Positions 22,871 to 33,210 are shown, counted from the first letter of the stretch. The stretch is 64,000 nt of DNA from Piezodorus guildinii (GCA_023052935.1 CM041294.1:154567399-154631398); one strand, 5' to 3'. The notes: generated by a model from the letters alone, not told the origin. Program-made: numbers and translations.

Positions 22871-23465
22871 TGTTTGAAGTTTTAAACATTGAAACAGGGG
22901 TAATAAACCATGGTAATAAACCTTATTATACCATAAATACCACGGTATTTACTCTGGCAGCTTATTACATTCATTGACTTGACTTGTAGTTCCACATGTC
23001 TACATAAGTTTAAAAGCGTGAACTCATCTTCTGTAAACTAGGCATAAAGTGATTTAGAGTTATTATGAATAGTTAATAACTTGTTTTGTGACTTTTTTTT
23101 ATATATTTTCTTTCAGTAACTGACCATTATGTATGACGTAAATAGTTTCCTAACGGTATCAACTGCTTTACGATCTCCCTTTGATCTAAAAATGATAACT
23201 ATGATATTTATGGAAGGACTTCCGCCTATAATTCCTTCCTTAATAGAGGATCACATGTTTCCTTAGGGTACCAATAACATTTTGTTTATGTATCTATATA
23301 TACAAAATAGTAGCTTAGGGGGTGACATTTGTTAAGTATGAATCAGTAAATTGACGATTGAGGGGGTGAAAGGATTTGATCTATTTTTGAAACACCTGAA
23401 AAAATAGTATTAGCGTAAAGAAGAAATATGATTTCCTGACAGTATATATATTTTCAATTAACTAT
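22871..23465. other. unassigned sequence
   Basis: No recognised element. A short self-complementary stretch around 22914-22955 (TACCATGGTA-like blocks with CCACGGTATTT) is probably chance. Confidence 0.3.
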
Positions 23466-23930
23466 GTCTTGAATATATATTAAGAGAAAGAATTGGATCT
23501 TGATAATTTTCGAATTCTAGTTTTCCTGGAAATACACGTTTTACGATCCTCTGAATCCAAAAAACCAAGTCTCTCGTGCGTGTGTGTGTGGGGTTAGTCA
23601 AACACGAAAACGGAAAGTCACACGGTACAAAAATTTCATTTTTAAGACTACTATATGCCAGCGATGTTACAGAAAAATTTTCAACAAAATTGGTGAACCA
23701 CTTTGTACTTTTTGTACCTTCTTACGATTTTATCAAATTGTATCAATGTAAAATTTAATGGGCTTTAATATATGTTTCATTCTGATGTAAATAGTTTTAC
23801 TGGACTTTCATGCCGAGTTTTTGAATCTTCGTTTTCTAAACTACCTTTTTGTATTTTGCAATTTTGTAGATTCCTAAAAAATAACCATGTCATCTTATGA
23901 CCATTGATAAAAAGAGGTTACATATTCAAG
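23466..23930 (+). repeat. TR900 copy I, degenerate
   Basis: Sense orientation, with GATAATTTTCGAATTCTAG, ACACGTTTTACGATCC and a TG slot (about 23579-23590). The downstream third is missing. It lies head-on against copy J. Confidence 0.55.
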
Positions 23931-24673
23931 TTAAAAAATCTGGTGCGGGCAACACACGACTTTCACTTACCTCGATTTTTAAAATCAATGAAAGAATTTT
24001 CAAATACAGTTAGAGTTAAAATTACGTGAAACTATTAAAGAATTAATTAAATTTAATTTATATATAAACATGTGTTTTATTAAAAAATCTTTTATTTTAT
24101 TATCTAAAATAATCAGTTAGTTTTATGTTCATTTTATCACTCTCTATTAACTTTTAAAAGCTTGTGTATAAGATAATATTTTTTCTAAAATCTTTAGCTT
24201 TCCAACGGTATATCATACATGTATATTACTGCTCTTAAGTTCAAAAACGAAAAATTGCAGTAAAAAAATATTTTTTTCTGTTTTCTCCTTTAGTTGGGTA
24301 TCGAATTTATTCAATTTGTATATTTACCTGTTTTTCATCAGCGTTAACAAGATGATCTAGTTATTATTATTGAATCTACAAAATTAAAGGTACATTAGGG
24401 GAAGAAAATATAAAATATCGGCATTTAAGCCCTTTCACACCATTTTTATCAAAATAAAACCTACATGATATTAAAGCCCATTAAATTTTACATCGATATA
24501 GCGAGTTTAATCAAAATCGTCGGAACCGTTTTCGAGAAAATCGAAAAAAGGTGCAAAATGCATGGTATAAAAGCTCATTTTGATGAAAAAAGTTTTGTCA
24601 CGTCTCGGGCGTATAGTTGTCTTAAATATGAAATTTCAGTTTTATAGGACTTACCGTTTCCGCCCGGGAGTTA

Positions 24674-24716
<43 letters not shown>

Positions 24717-24843
24717 CCTTTTTGCGGGACTTGGTTATTTGGACTCAGGGGACCCTAAAACGTGTATTTCCGTTGAAAACTGGAATTCAAAAATTTTCAC
24801 GATCGCAATACTTCCCCTTACTATATATAGTAAGTGAAAGTAA
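23931..24843 (-). repeat. TR900 copy J, full length with 19 CA units
   Basis: One of the best-preserved copies. The conserved CTGGTGCGGGCAACACACG end begins at about 23940 and the palindrome core is at 24817-24834, followed by GTGAAAGT. The microsatellite holds 19 CA units (24675-24712), the longest in the window. A plus-strand frame (24580-24837) translates the CA run as alternating Thr-His; this is a by-product of the repeat. Confidence 0.85.
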
Positions 24844-25464
24844 CAAAGTTGTTAACTAACTATAGGAGAAAAGATAATTTTTTTTCTTTATTCATAGCGG
24901 TGTCTTGATCCCTAAATGCTTTTAATTTGTTCTTAATCTTCAATAATAACCGAATTAGAGATGCATAGCTTCTGCTATATTTGCTATAGTTAACACGCAT
25001 ATCTTCAGCGTTCTATTCCTCTTTCTGCCATACTTCCCAACCCCACACACTTACAATGCATTCTTTATTTTTTGTTGAACAACGAAAATATTTAATAGAA
25101 ATAATTTATAAGGCTGAGCAACGTTAGCGGGGTCAGCTAGTAGACTTTATAATATCTATATGAAATCCAGGTATATTCGGTATGATATATTTGAGTTCTT
25201 GGACATTCGATTCCAGGAAATCGGTTAAGCTATGGGCGATTGCCTGTGAATATACTTGTTGCAAATTGGTTTCCTTTCCGATTTATGTAAGGGTCTTAAG
25301 GTTTCGAGTAAATGGGAGTGCGTTCTATAGCTGAGAGACCCGACAAATCCTGCTTTTATAAGATACGAGGCGGAGGGTCCCTTTTAGATGTCCCTGGTTT
25401 GTGGAATTGGTTCGGGGTATCCCTACCAGTTTTTGTGAATCTTCAAAGAAGTTGTCATTTCCTT
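24844..25464. other. unassigned, with a possible Helitron-type 3' end
   Basis: Around 25107-25142 the sequence GGCTGAGCAACGTTAGCGG followed by GGTCAGCTAGT resembles 3' termini (CTAGT end) seen in insect Helitron-type repeats. I have no hairpin or 5' partner to support it. The rest is unassigned. Confidence 0.3.
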
Positions 25465-25476
25465 CTCTCTCTCTCT

Positions 25477-25530
<54 letters not shown>
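25465..25530. repeat. compound (CT)n(TA)n microsatellite
   Basis: CT-rich run (about 25463-25491) passing directly into about 20 TA units. Confidence 0.9.
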
Positions 25531-25533
<3 letters not shown>

Positions 25534-25654
25534 ACAGTAACAAACTTTTTTTTGGTAATTTATTGTAGATATTTCAGATTAATTATCTCATGTTTTCAAT
25601 GGTTTCTGTGATCACTCTATATGATTTATTTCTAGCAGGAGTAATTTTCAATAA

Positions 25655-26192
25655 TATTTATTTATTTTTTATTCTGGGACATGTCCATTTTGTTTTTAAA
25701 AACAAAGATAAGCTGTAGTATTTACACTTAGAGGGGAAAACCTTCAGGGTTTTTACACGAACCCCTCCCCATACTACCTATGTTTATGGTTTTCCTCAGT
25801 TTATGCTTGGACATGGCTCAGTAATGGTACGTTTATATATATATGTTTTTTTTTTTTTACTTTTATGTTAAAGTCTAAAGTTCTGTAAAATTTGTTATGA
25901 TTATCATCATCAGATTATGTATCATATTATTATTATTTGTATCTATAATATTTAAGTATGTTGCTATATTTTCTGTTTTATTTCAAATGTTATCATTGTC
26001 ACTACATTCAGAAGAAAATTTTCATTATCATATTAATATGTATCTCTTTTGTTCTGATGTTTGTAGCCCTGATGATGGCTCACAAGCTTGAGCCGAAACG
26101 TTGGCAAAATTAAAAACTTTTCAAAAATGACTGATTCCTGACTATTCCACCTATAATAGTTTCTACAGTCGACTATACACCCTCAATAGAAT
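25655..26192 (+). mobile_element. Penelope-like repeat, second copy (inverted relative to 19.3 kb)
   Basis: From about 25690 it is the reverse complement of 19361-19790: the CCTTCAGGGTTTTTACACGA, TATGCTTGGACATGGCTCAG and AAAATTTTCATTATCATATT blocks all recur. It ends with the same tail (TTTCTACAGTCGACTATACA) as the 20.0-kb copy. The left edge carries TTTATTCTGGGACATGTCCA, also the 3' end of the LINE at 27905, so the copy may abut or incorporate a LINE end. The two copies are about 5.7 kb apart in inverse orientation. Confidence 0.65.
26066..26105 (+). ncRNA. hammerhead-ribozyme-like core (copy 2)
   Basis: Core elements appear in the order required for a type I hammerhead with a minimal stem III: stem I strand GCC, CTGATGA (26069-26075), one extra T, stem II GGCTCA (26077-26082) closed by CAAGCT and TGAGCC (26089-26094), GAAAC (26095-26099), GT forming a two-pair stem III, U as the cleavage position, then GGC pairing back to GCC. 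Self-cleaving RNAs of this design are known from terminal repeats of Penelope-like elements. The extra U is the main deviation from consensus. Confidence 0.55.
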
Positions 26193-26284
26193 AAAAAAAA
26201 ATTATGAAATAATATATTTAATTGTGCAAATGCTACAAAACTAAAAAAAAAAATTAAATATTCGTTTTATATCTTATTGTATAG

Positions 26285-26530
26285 ATATTAGCTTATCAAT
26301 TTGATCTACTCTTTGTGAGTTGAATAGAAAGAAAGTAATAGAATATACGGGATTTGAAGCTCGGAAGAGGATCAGTGTGACGAAATTATGAAGGAATAGT
26401 ATTCCGTACGTACGAGGAATGGATTAGGATGGATCTGATGCAGTTCGATGAGGCGTTATATACAGACCTGATGGCCGCAAAGGAGTTCTGTAGGAGTGGA
26501 CGGAGGACGGGAATAAAAGTATATATTTTT
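26285..26530 (-). pseudogene. LINE ORF2 C-terminal remnant
   Basis: The stretch containing ATACGGGATTTGAAGCTCGG parallels ATGCGGGATTTGAAGGTAGA at 28136-28155, and the following AATTATGAAGGAATAGTATTCC parallels the same region. It is a short, heavily changed copy of the LINE family annotated at 27905-28510. Confidence 0.45.
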
Positions 26531-26884
26531 ATTTACTAATATATATTTATTTATTTATCGTGATATATGCTAACGGTGGACTCGTATATAATTTTTAAGT
26601 TGTTTTTCAGAAAAAATCATTATACAAAATAATAAACCTACAAAAGTTAACTACGAAATATGATTTTGCTTATAATTATCTGAATTAAATACAACAATTT
26701 CGTAACGTTCGATTCAATTCGTAGGGGACAATATAGTTGCGAACTAATTAAATATCACTCAATTTCAACGAAAATTCACCATATTCGATGCTATGAATCC
26801 TATACGCTAGGAGTGGCGTGGTCTGATAGGGTCCTGGGTTCGAATCCCAGATGTGGCAGAATATTATAATTTTTTTTTTTTTTC

Positions 26885-26930
26885 ATGAACCCTAAACTTT
26901 GGTGGAATAATGAAACCATAGTTTAGGGTT
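26885..26930. repeat. 14-bp perfect hairpin
   Basis: ATGAACCCTAAACT (26885-26898) and AGTTTAGGGTTCAT (26917-26930) are perfect inverse complements around an 18-base loop. The loop and right arm recur at 27411-27450, where the left arm is absent. Confidence 0.8.
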
Positions 26931-27232
26931 CATCTGTAGCTCTATAACCCATGAAGGGTCTTAGGCTCAGCGCAGAGATGCGTACTGTTACTAGGCCAAC
27001 GGTAGGACAATAAGGTGATTAGGTCGGGATCACGCTCAGCCCTCAGTTTTTGTTTCCTCACTTCGAGTAACCATTTGATAGAGGCTGGGTGTGCCCCATG
27101 AGGATCTTCATACCCGCAGGATCGCCTGACGGCTGAAATGATGGAATAAATAATATTCTGCCACATCTGGGATTCGAACCCAGAACCCCTAGACCAGGAC
27201 TCTATCAGACCACGCCACTCCTAGCGTATAGG
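26930..27232 (-). repeat. SINE-B, longest copy
   Basis: In reverse complement it starts with the tRNA-like head (box A GTGGTCTGATAGAGTCC, box B GGGTTCGAATCCC), then a ~190-base body, and ends in AAGACCCTTCATGGGTTATA near 26942. It supplies the full-length view of the family seen at 17258 and 35690. The frame at 27166-26942 is a translation of this SINE and is not a gene. Confidence 0.75.
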
Positions 27233-27383
27233 ATTCATAGCATCGAATATGCCATTATTTTCTAGGTAGTTAATCACTATAAAAATGGAAATATATCTTG
27301 GTTGAATTTTCGTTAAAATTGAGTGATATTTAATGAGTTCGCAACTATATTTTCCCCTACGAATTGAATCGAACGTTACGATG

Positions 27384-27503
27384 CTGAATTAGAACATCTA
27401 TAAACTTCAACTTTGGTGGAATAATGAAACCATAGTTTAGGGTTCATGAAAAAAAAAAATATATGTAGCTCTAGAACCCTAGTTTATAGATGTTCTAATT
27501 CAG
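27384..27503. repeat. 23-bp perfect inverted repeat with 74-base loop
   Basis: 27384-27406 and 27481-27503 are perfectly complementary over 23 bases (outer ends CTGAATTAGAACATC and GATGTTCTAATTCAG). The loop contains the TTTGGTGGAATAATGAAACC block shared with 26900-26920. It could be a small fold-back element or part of the adjacent inverted duplication. Confidence 0.8.
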
Positions 27504-27904
27504 AACATAGCGATTAGAATCGATATCTTACATACTTTATCGATGTATTCATCCTCTACGATCGATCTATTGGCAACTCCAAGAGAAGCCTAGAGCAACT
27601 AGGCCGTTCTCGGCTATTAATACATATTATACCTTAGCGAACCGATCCATTATAAACAACAATAGACTTTGGCAAAAGTCGGAGCATATTTTAATTATGA
27701 AAGGTTCAATCCAGTTTAGTGTAGTTATTTCTTCTGCTGTTGAGTCCTGTGTTAATAATAAAAATTGATCCTTGGCACCACATTGAATATGGTGCTGGTA
27801 CAAGGACTACCTTGGTGGTCTATCGATTAAGATTTCCAAATCGATTATTCAAATCTCTATATGACTAAATACTCCTGGTACTCTCCTTTATCTAGTGGAA
27901 TTCT
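27504..27904. other. unassigned sequence
   Basis: No recognised element. Confidence 0.3.
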
Positions 27905-28510
27905 TAATAATAAATAAATAAATTCTTTATTATTCTGGGACATGTCCATTTAGAATAAAATATACAAAATGTACAAAAAAAGGGATTTAGAGTCTTAGTG
28001 TAAAATTATTAAATATAAACAAGTTAATAATTAATGGTATAAAATATACATATTTAAATGAGATGAAAACAAAAAAATAAATAAAAAGCTTATTTAGAAT
28101 TCTATTGAGCCTGGATGTGCAATAAGTGATCAAATATGCGGGATTTGAAGGTAGAAAGAGAATTGGAGTGACGGATGGAAGAAGGGATAGAATTCCATAG
28201 GATTGAGGATCGAATGAGAAAGGATCTGTCGAAATGTGCAGTTCTGTGGGCCGTACTGTATAAATCCGAAGGCCTGGAGCGTGTAGAACGGGGATGGACA
28301 GAGGATTTGAACTGTAGGAGGTCAAAAATATATGATGGACGGCGGGATTCCATAATTTGGTAAAGGAATGACGCAAGGAAATACTTGCGACGATTGGAAG
28401 GGTTAAGCTACATTAACTCGCCATAAAATTGGGATACAGAGGTGTATCTAGGGACCCCGAAGATGAAGCGAACAAAGAAAGTGATTAAGCGAATATTGGA
28501 ATAATAATTC
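27905..28510 (-). pseudogene. 5'-truncated LINE, ORF2 C-terminal end
   Basis: On the minus strand (28353-28102) the protein has the spacing typical of the last ~80 residues of CR1/Jockey-type ORF2: RRPSYIFDLL, RTAHFDRSFLIRSS, ILWNSIPSSIR and STFKSRIFDHLL. Similar sequence follows upstream to about 28500 in broken frames. The 3' end has a (TAAA)n tail (about 27906-27922) next to TTATTCTGGGACATGTCCA. The copy at 57840-58690 shares this arrangement. Confidence 0.7.
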
Positions 28511-28974
28511 AATGAACTCTGAGAATTATTACTTTTCTTCCAAACGATAAAATTATTTGCCTCGGTTACTTTTACATTTTATGGTGTAATAAAAATAAAA
28601 GAGTATTCAAAGATGTTGAGTATCTATATTTTTCAAAATGTCTACCAAAATATAAGCTTTTATTTTGTATTTTGGCAATTTTATTATTTACACGTATATC
28701 GTTGCTAATTATTAGGGTATAATTTTTCTTCTTTACACCTATCTTCTACTCCAATATTTTCTCATCCTTCTGGATCAATATTCCCAACCTCTTTCTTAGT
28801 ACATTCTCTCCCTCTTCCCCACAAGAGGACGCTAACCTCTTTTAGTATTTAAACTTCTATTTAATCAAAATACAGACATATTACAGTGCAAGTAGAATCA
28901 TTTCCCACTAAGGCGAGCCCGTGTGTGGGAAAGGAGTTCACCTGCGGCAATTCAATAAAAGTACAATAACAAAC
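28511..28974. other. unassigned sequence
   Basis: No recognised element. Confidence 0.3.
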
Positions 28975-29560
28975 AGTAACAGTACACAGTATGATACAAT
29001 ACAATACCTAATAATATAACCAATTTTATAAAGAAACAGTAACACACTACACAGCAAAAAAAAAAACACTATATAATACATAAGGAATATAAAATACAAT
29101 TATAAAGAAACAGTAACACACTACACAAGCAAAAACAATATAATACATAAGGAATATAAAATACAATTATAAAGAAAAAGTAACACAACTACAAACAAGC
29201 TTAAAACAAGGAATACATACATTAGATATAAATTGGGCAGCAATAGAAAATGAATACATAATACTAATTATACAAATAATTATAAGGTAAATATAAAATA
29301 ATAATATAAATCAATAATAAATTATATACAAGATATAAAATTAAGGCATGCAAATAAAAATTGAATTACATAATACCTAATTAATACAAAAAATAATTAT
29401 AAGAAACAGTAAATAGTACACAAATTAAACAGTAATTGACTAAACAAAAACAATAAAGAATACAAATTCATATATACAAGATATAAAATTAAGGCAAGTA
29501 AATACAGATTGAATTACATAATAAGCAATATAAAGAAACAAAACATAGTACACAGTGAGA
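28975..29560. repeat. A-rich minisatellite-like tandem array, unit ~67-75 bp
   Basis: The unit carries AAGAAACAGTAACACACTAC and AATACATAAGGAATATAAAA; two units (about 29032-29101 and 29102-29168) are nearly identical. A third is shorter, and further degenerate repeats with AAGAAACAGTAA and ATACAAGATATAAAATTAAGG continue to about 29560. No coding frame. Confidence 0.75.
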
Positions 29561-29578
29561 AATTGACAAAATCAAAAG

Positions 29579-29857
29579 TCAATAAATAATACATATACTT
29601 GTATACAGGATAAATATCAGAATGAGTGACGCAGGCTGGCATTGGCGACATGTCTGTAGCGATGAGTAATTTGGATTCAATAATTCAGCAATTTTTTCTT
29701 CACTGAGGGATTTCGCCCATATTTTAGATTGTACTAATGATTTGAATACTTTGGAGGATTTGCGTGGAAAATTGAAAATTTGGAGAATATTGTTGTAAAC
29801 ATTAGCAATGGAATAAAAGTCTGGTGTGTCGTCCAGGTATGTTTTGGTTTGGTACAA
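29579..29857 (-). other. open frame of unknown nature next to the minisatellite
   Basis: A 92-codon minus-strand frame. The stretch KSSKVFKSLVQSKIWAKSLSEEKIAELLNP looks like real protein in composition (described by position: roughly residues 33-62). I recognise no family. It could be the C-terminus of a LINE whose A-rich 3' UTR is the adjacent array. Confidence 0.3.
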
Positions 29858-30084
29858 CTAAGCTAAAGTAATATTTCAGTCTTGTAAAAAACGGTGGTCA
29901 ATCTTCCCGACAGCTCATCCCGTCTAAAATACAGCTTCTTCATAATTGAGACCATGTATAATTTTTTTGCAGACATTACATTAAGGTCCGAGAATATATT
30001 AATTGATGGGGAGTATTACCCCTAAAATCTGTGTATCATGCATTTTTATCCGTGATTTTTAGTTGATTTATCGGGCTCAATTTC

Positions 30085-30340
30085 TTTTTTATTTGTTTTA
30101 CATATCCCCTCCTTCACATGTAGAAAATTTTCTTGTTCATCCCCTTATTGCTCATTCTGACCGCGTGCCCATAGAACCTCAGTCTTCTGGTCTTGATAAC
30201 TGTTTTCAGATCATCAAAATTCCTGAATATTTTTTCATTTGATTTTTTCCTATATCTTGAGTTGTTTTGTCCGTAATGCTCCTCAGAATTTTCCATTCAA
30301 CTTGGGATTCGGGGCTCAGAAGGCTGACTGTTCATTGTAA
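30085..30340 (-). pseudogene. LINE reverse transcriptase C-terminal remnant (RTE/CR1-type)
   Basis: The minus-strand frame 30296-30114 contains RRLRFYGHAVRM, the block that follows the reverse transcriptase in many RTE- and CR1-type LINEs (consensus R-R-L-R-W-x-G-H-x-x-R-M). Upstream similarity (EWKILRSI) is in another frame. It is a short frameshifted remnant, distinct in sequence from the RTE copies at 17.9, 39.3 and 63.1 kb. Confidence 0.55.
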
Positions 30341-30409
30341 ACATTTTCGCCGCTCTTAGTAGCGTATTGAATAGGTGCTATATCTTGTTATTAGCACCGA
30401 ATAGATTTG

Positions 30410-30640
30410 TTCTTGTTTAATCTTTTTTCTTCTTTTTATTTATTTATTTTTCCTTCAATTTTTTTTTTTATTGTTTATTTATTTATTCATTTTATTTTTT
30501 TATTTATTTTTCTACATTCTGAATCAGTGAATTTATTCCTATTTTTTTTATTTATTTTTTATTATTACTATTTTTTTATTTTATTTATTTATTTTTTATT
30601 TTGTTTTTTTATTATATTTTTTTATTTTAGTTCCGGGAGC
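30410..30640. repeat. T-rich low-complexity tract
   Basis: TTTA/TTTAT-rich sequence. The long plus-strand frame over it (30407-30748) is a Phe/Tyr/Ile-rich translation of low-complexity DNA and is not a gene. Confidence 0.85.
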
Positions 30641-31760
30641 AGAGAACATTCTTTGACGAACCTAATCAGTGAACTAACTGTTTCACTAGAGTCCTTCAAG
30701 CTCTCACTCAACGATCTAGCTAGGTTAAGTTTATCCATTAGTACATGATACTACTCTTAGTACTCTTACCACCGTCCTGTAGTTTCTTATTTTTGCATTA
30801 GGGGTCAGATTTTTCTTGTTGTAGATGTTTCTTGTGCTGATGTTTAGTCTTTATATATATGAAGTTACTACAGTAGAGTGTCTATTGTACTGTTATAATT
30901 TAGAACCCTGAACCCAATCTAGACCGTGAAGATGTAACTATTTGAGAAGCCTTTATTGCTGTGGTTTATGCTTTACGCCTCTCAGTAGCTGTTATTTACT
31001 TCATTCATTCAGGAGGAGAGTAGTAATTGTCGTAATAAAATGGAAGTTACTGCCCATTCTGGTAGCATTAGTAGCCGACTATAAGAATCCTTAATGAGGC
31101 TGCTAAAGCAACGATGTGGCTAGCCATAAAGCTGCGTTAACGACAGACCGTGCAATGGATCATTAATTATTTCATTACCATTTCATAGTAAACACCTAGT
31201 AATTTACTAACTTTAGGAGGTCATCATTGATGACTATTTGTTTTGGAAATCGTGATTTGTCATTGACAGCTAATAATAAACATTTATAGTGTAATGATTG
31301 ACTGGTTTGTTTATTATAAGTCTTTGTTACTGAATGCATCGTGAATTTTCATTAGCTCTGGATCTTTTTTTACTGGTTATAAATTTTTTTTTTTTTCCAA
31401 TAATTATAATTTTTTTTATCTAAGGAGAAAACTAGTCTGGGGGGTTTGTTTACATTTTGAGTCATCATTAGAGCTTTTTAAAATTGGTAGTCTGGCGGTG
31501 AAATTTAAGAGTTTGCTAAAATGTAACTCACTGCTGTTTTTGAAGTCACATCACTCCAGACTCTCTTCTTTCTTTGCCTTCCCTAAACATTCTTCTTAAA
31601 TATTACATCTCCCTCACTTGTAGTTGGCTTGGTTAGAGTCCAAAAATCACTTGAAAAGGTGAAATTACCTATATATGTTTTTTGACTTACCTTTTTTTTT
31701 TTCGATGGATCCTTTCTTGGAAAATGAAAATTCAGATACTGCTTTTTTTCGTCCATTTAT
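30641..31760. other. unassigned sequence
   Basis: No recognised repeat or gene in about 1.1 kb. Confidence 0.35.
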
Positions 31761-31764
31761 TTGC

Positions 31765-32107
31765 CGATTTATATCTACATATATAAAAACGAAGGCCATT
31801 TTTCCTTGGTCATCGTAGGTATTTTTTTTTTTTTAGTTTTCTGAAAGTAATAATAATCTATCTATCTCATATATAGATAAATCAATCCCCTAGGCTAGAC
31901 CGGTTTAGCTAATTTTTTTTTGTCGAGTTTATAACAGTCAGGAGGAGGATCTTATGAAAGAGAAAAAGTACTTTGGTAATAAGGTTTTTATTTTTTTTTA
32001 ATTTTCTAATGTAACAATAATCTCTCTACATATATTTCAATGAAGTCCCTTTTACCAACGGTCATCCCATCACGAGTAAACGGCTTGACCGTTTATTGTA
32101 ATGAGGT
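31765..32107 (+). repeat. dispersed repeat, left copy of a ~100-bp direct repeat
   Basis: Contains TCTAATGTAACAATAATCTC and TCATCCCATCACGAG with AACGGCTTGACCG (about 32006-32093). The same order recurs at 32891-32990. TR900 copy K lies exactly between. The repeat resembles widespread insect repeats that end in CAGCTAGT, which are often assigned to Helitrons; I infer that only loosely. Confidence 0.5.
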
Positions 32108-32890
32108 TTTATTGCGATCGTGAAAATTTTCTAATTCCAGTTTTCAACGGAAATACACATTTTAGGGTCCCCTGAGTCCAAATAACCAAGTCCCGCAAAA
32201 AGGTCTGTGTGTGTCTGTCTGTGGTAACTTCCGGGCGGAAACGGTAAGTCCTATGAAATTGAAATTTCATAATTAAGACAACTATACGCCCGAGACGTTA
32301 CAAAACCTGTTTCATCAAAATGAGCTTACCAGAAGAGCGACTTTATACCTTGCATTTTGCACCTTTTTTCGATTTTCTCGAAAACGGTTCCGTCGATTTT
32401 TATTAAAGTCTCTATATTAATGTAAAATTTAATGGGCTTTAATATCATTTAGGTTTCATTCGGATTAAAATGGTCTGACAGGGCTTAAATGCCGATATTT
32501 TTAATTTTCTTTCTCTAAAGTACCTTTAATTTTGTTGATTCTATAAAAATAACTATATTATGTTGTTACCACTGATGAACAACAGGTAAATATATAAATT
32601 GAATTGAATTCGATACCCAAATAAAGGAGAAAACAGAAAAAATATTCTTTTAATCCAATTTTTTGTTTTTGAACATAAGAGCAGTAATATACATGTATGC
32701 TATACCGTTGGAAAGCTAAAGATTTTAGAAAAATATTATCTTATACTAAGCTTTTAAAAGTTAATAGAGAGTGATGCAAAGAAGATAAAACTAACTGATT
32801 ATTTTAGATAATAATATAATAGATTTTTTAATAAAACACATGTATCTATAGAAATTCAATTTATTTAATTCTTAATTGTTTTCACTCATT
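32108..32890 (+). repeat. TR900 copy K, lacking its palindromic end
   Basis: Begins inside the unit at TTGCGATCGTGAAAATTTTC and runs through the TG slot (TCTGTGTGTGTCTGTCTGTGG, about 32203-32222) to TTTTCACTCATTTTT at the far end. Both TR900 termini are missing, so the copy was truncated by, or recombined with, the flanking direct repeat. Confidence 0.75.
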
Positions 32891-33045
32891 TTTTTTTCTA
32901 ATGTAACAATAATCTCTCTACCTACATATATAAAAATAAAGCCCCTTTTCCATCGTTCATCCCATCACGCGTGAACGGCTTGACCGATTTCGCTGAGACA
33001 TAGTTAAAACAGGACATCTGTAGGTTCAGCTAGTTTTAGTATGAA
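32891..33045 (+). repeat. dispersed repeat, right copy of the direct repeat
   Basis: Repeats the left block (TCTAATGTAACAATAATCTC to AACGGCTTGACCG) in better condition, then continues through GATTTCGCTGAGAC to GTAGGTTCAGCTAGTTTTA. The end is similar to the CAGCTAGT termini noted at 25142. Confidence 0.5.
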
Positions 33046-33210
33046 TTTAATGCTGATTAAACATTAGTAAGAATACAAAATTCATAGGAACAAGCATGTT
33101 TTTGTTGTTATTCTGAGTTTTACGTCCTTTGCTCTCTCGTAATGAAATCCAGGTAGATGACTCTATTCTAACCATTATGTTTAGTTGGTGATTTATTCCA
33201 TAAAACCAGC
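33046..33210. other. unassigned sequence
   Basis: No recognised element. Confidence 0.3.

Larger units (their letters stand above)
26701..27380. repeat. ~0.7-kb imperfect palindrome (arms ~160 and ~230 bp)
   Basis: The outer 27 bp (26701-26727 and 27354-27380) are perfectly complementary in inverse orientation. The arms continue inward through matching blocks (TATCACTCAATTT, CGATGCTATGAATCCTATAC) to the tRNA-like SINE-B heads at 26812-26862 and 27152-27232. The right arm has about 48 extra bases (27252-27299), and the left SINE head lacks about 18 bases between its boxes. The loop holds the rest of a SINE-B copy. Because flanking DNA is included, this is an inverted duplication of a locus; two independent opposite SINE insertions would not invert the flanks. 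Confidence 0.8.

Noticed and set aside
24580..24837. Open frame rich in alternating Thr-His, also seen at 10899-11186 and 10061-10285
   Set aside because: It is the translation of the TR900 CA microsatellite and its conserved flanks. It recurs because the DNA repeat is conserved, has no known domain and changes length with the microsatellite.
28975..29560. CRISPR-like array
   Set aside because: Units are tandem without distinct unique spacers, A-rich and progressively degenerate, and the genome is eukaryotic.
30407..30748. 113-codon frame rich in Phe, Tyr and Leu
   Set aside because: Translation of a T-rich low-complexity tract; no real protein signature.
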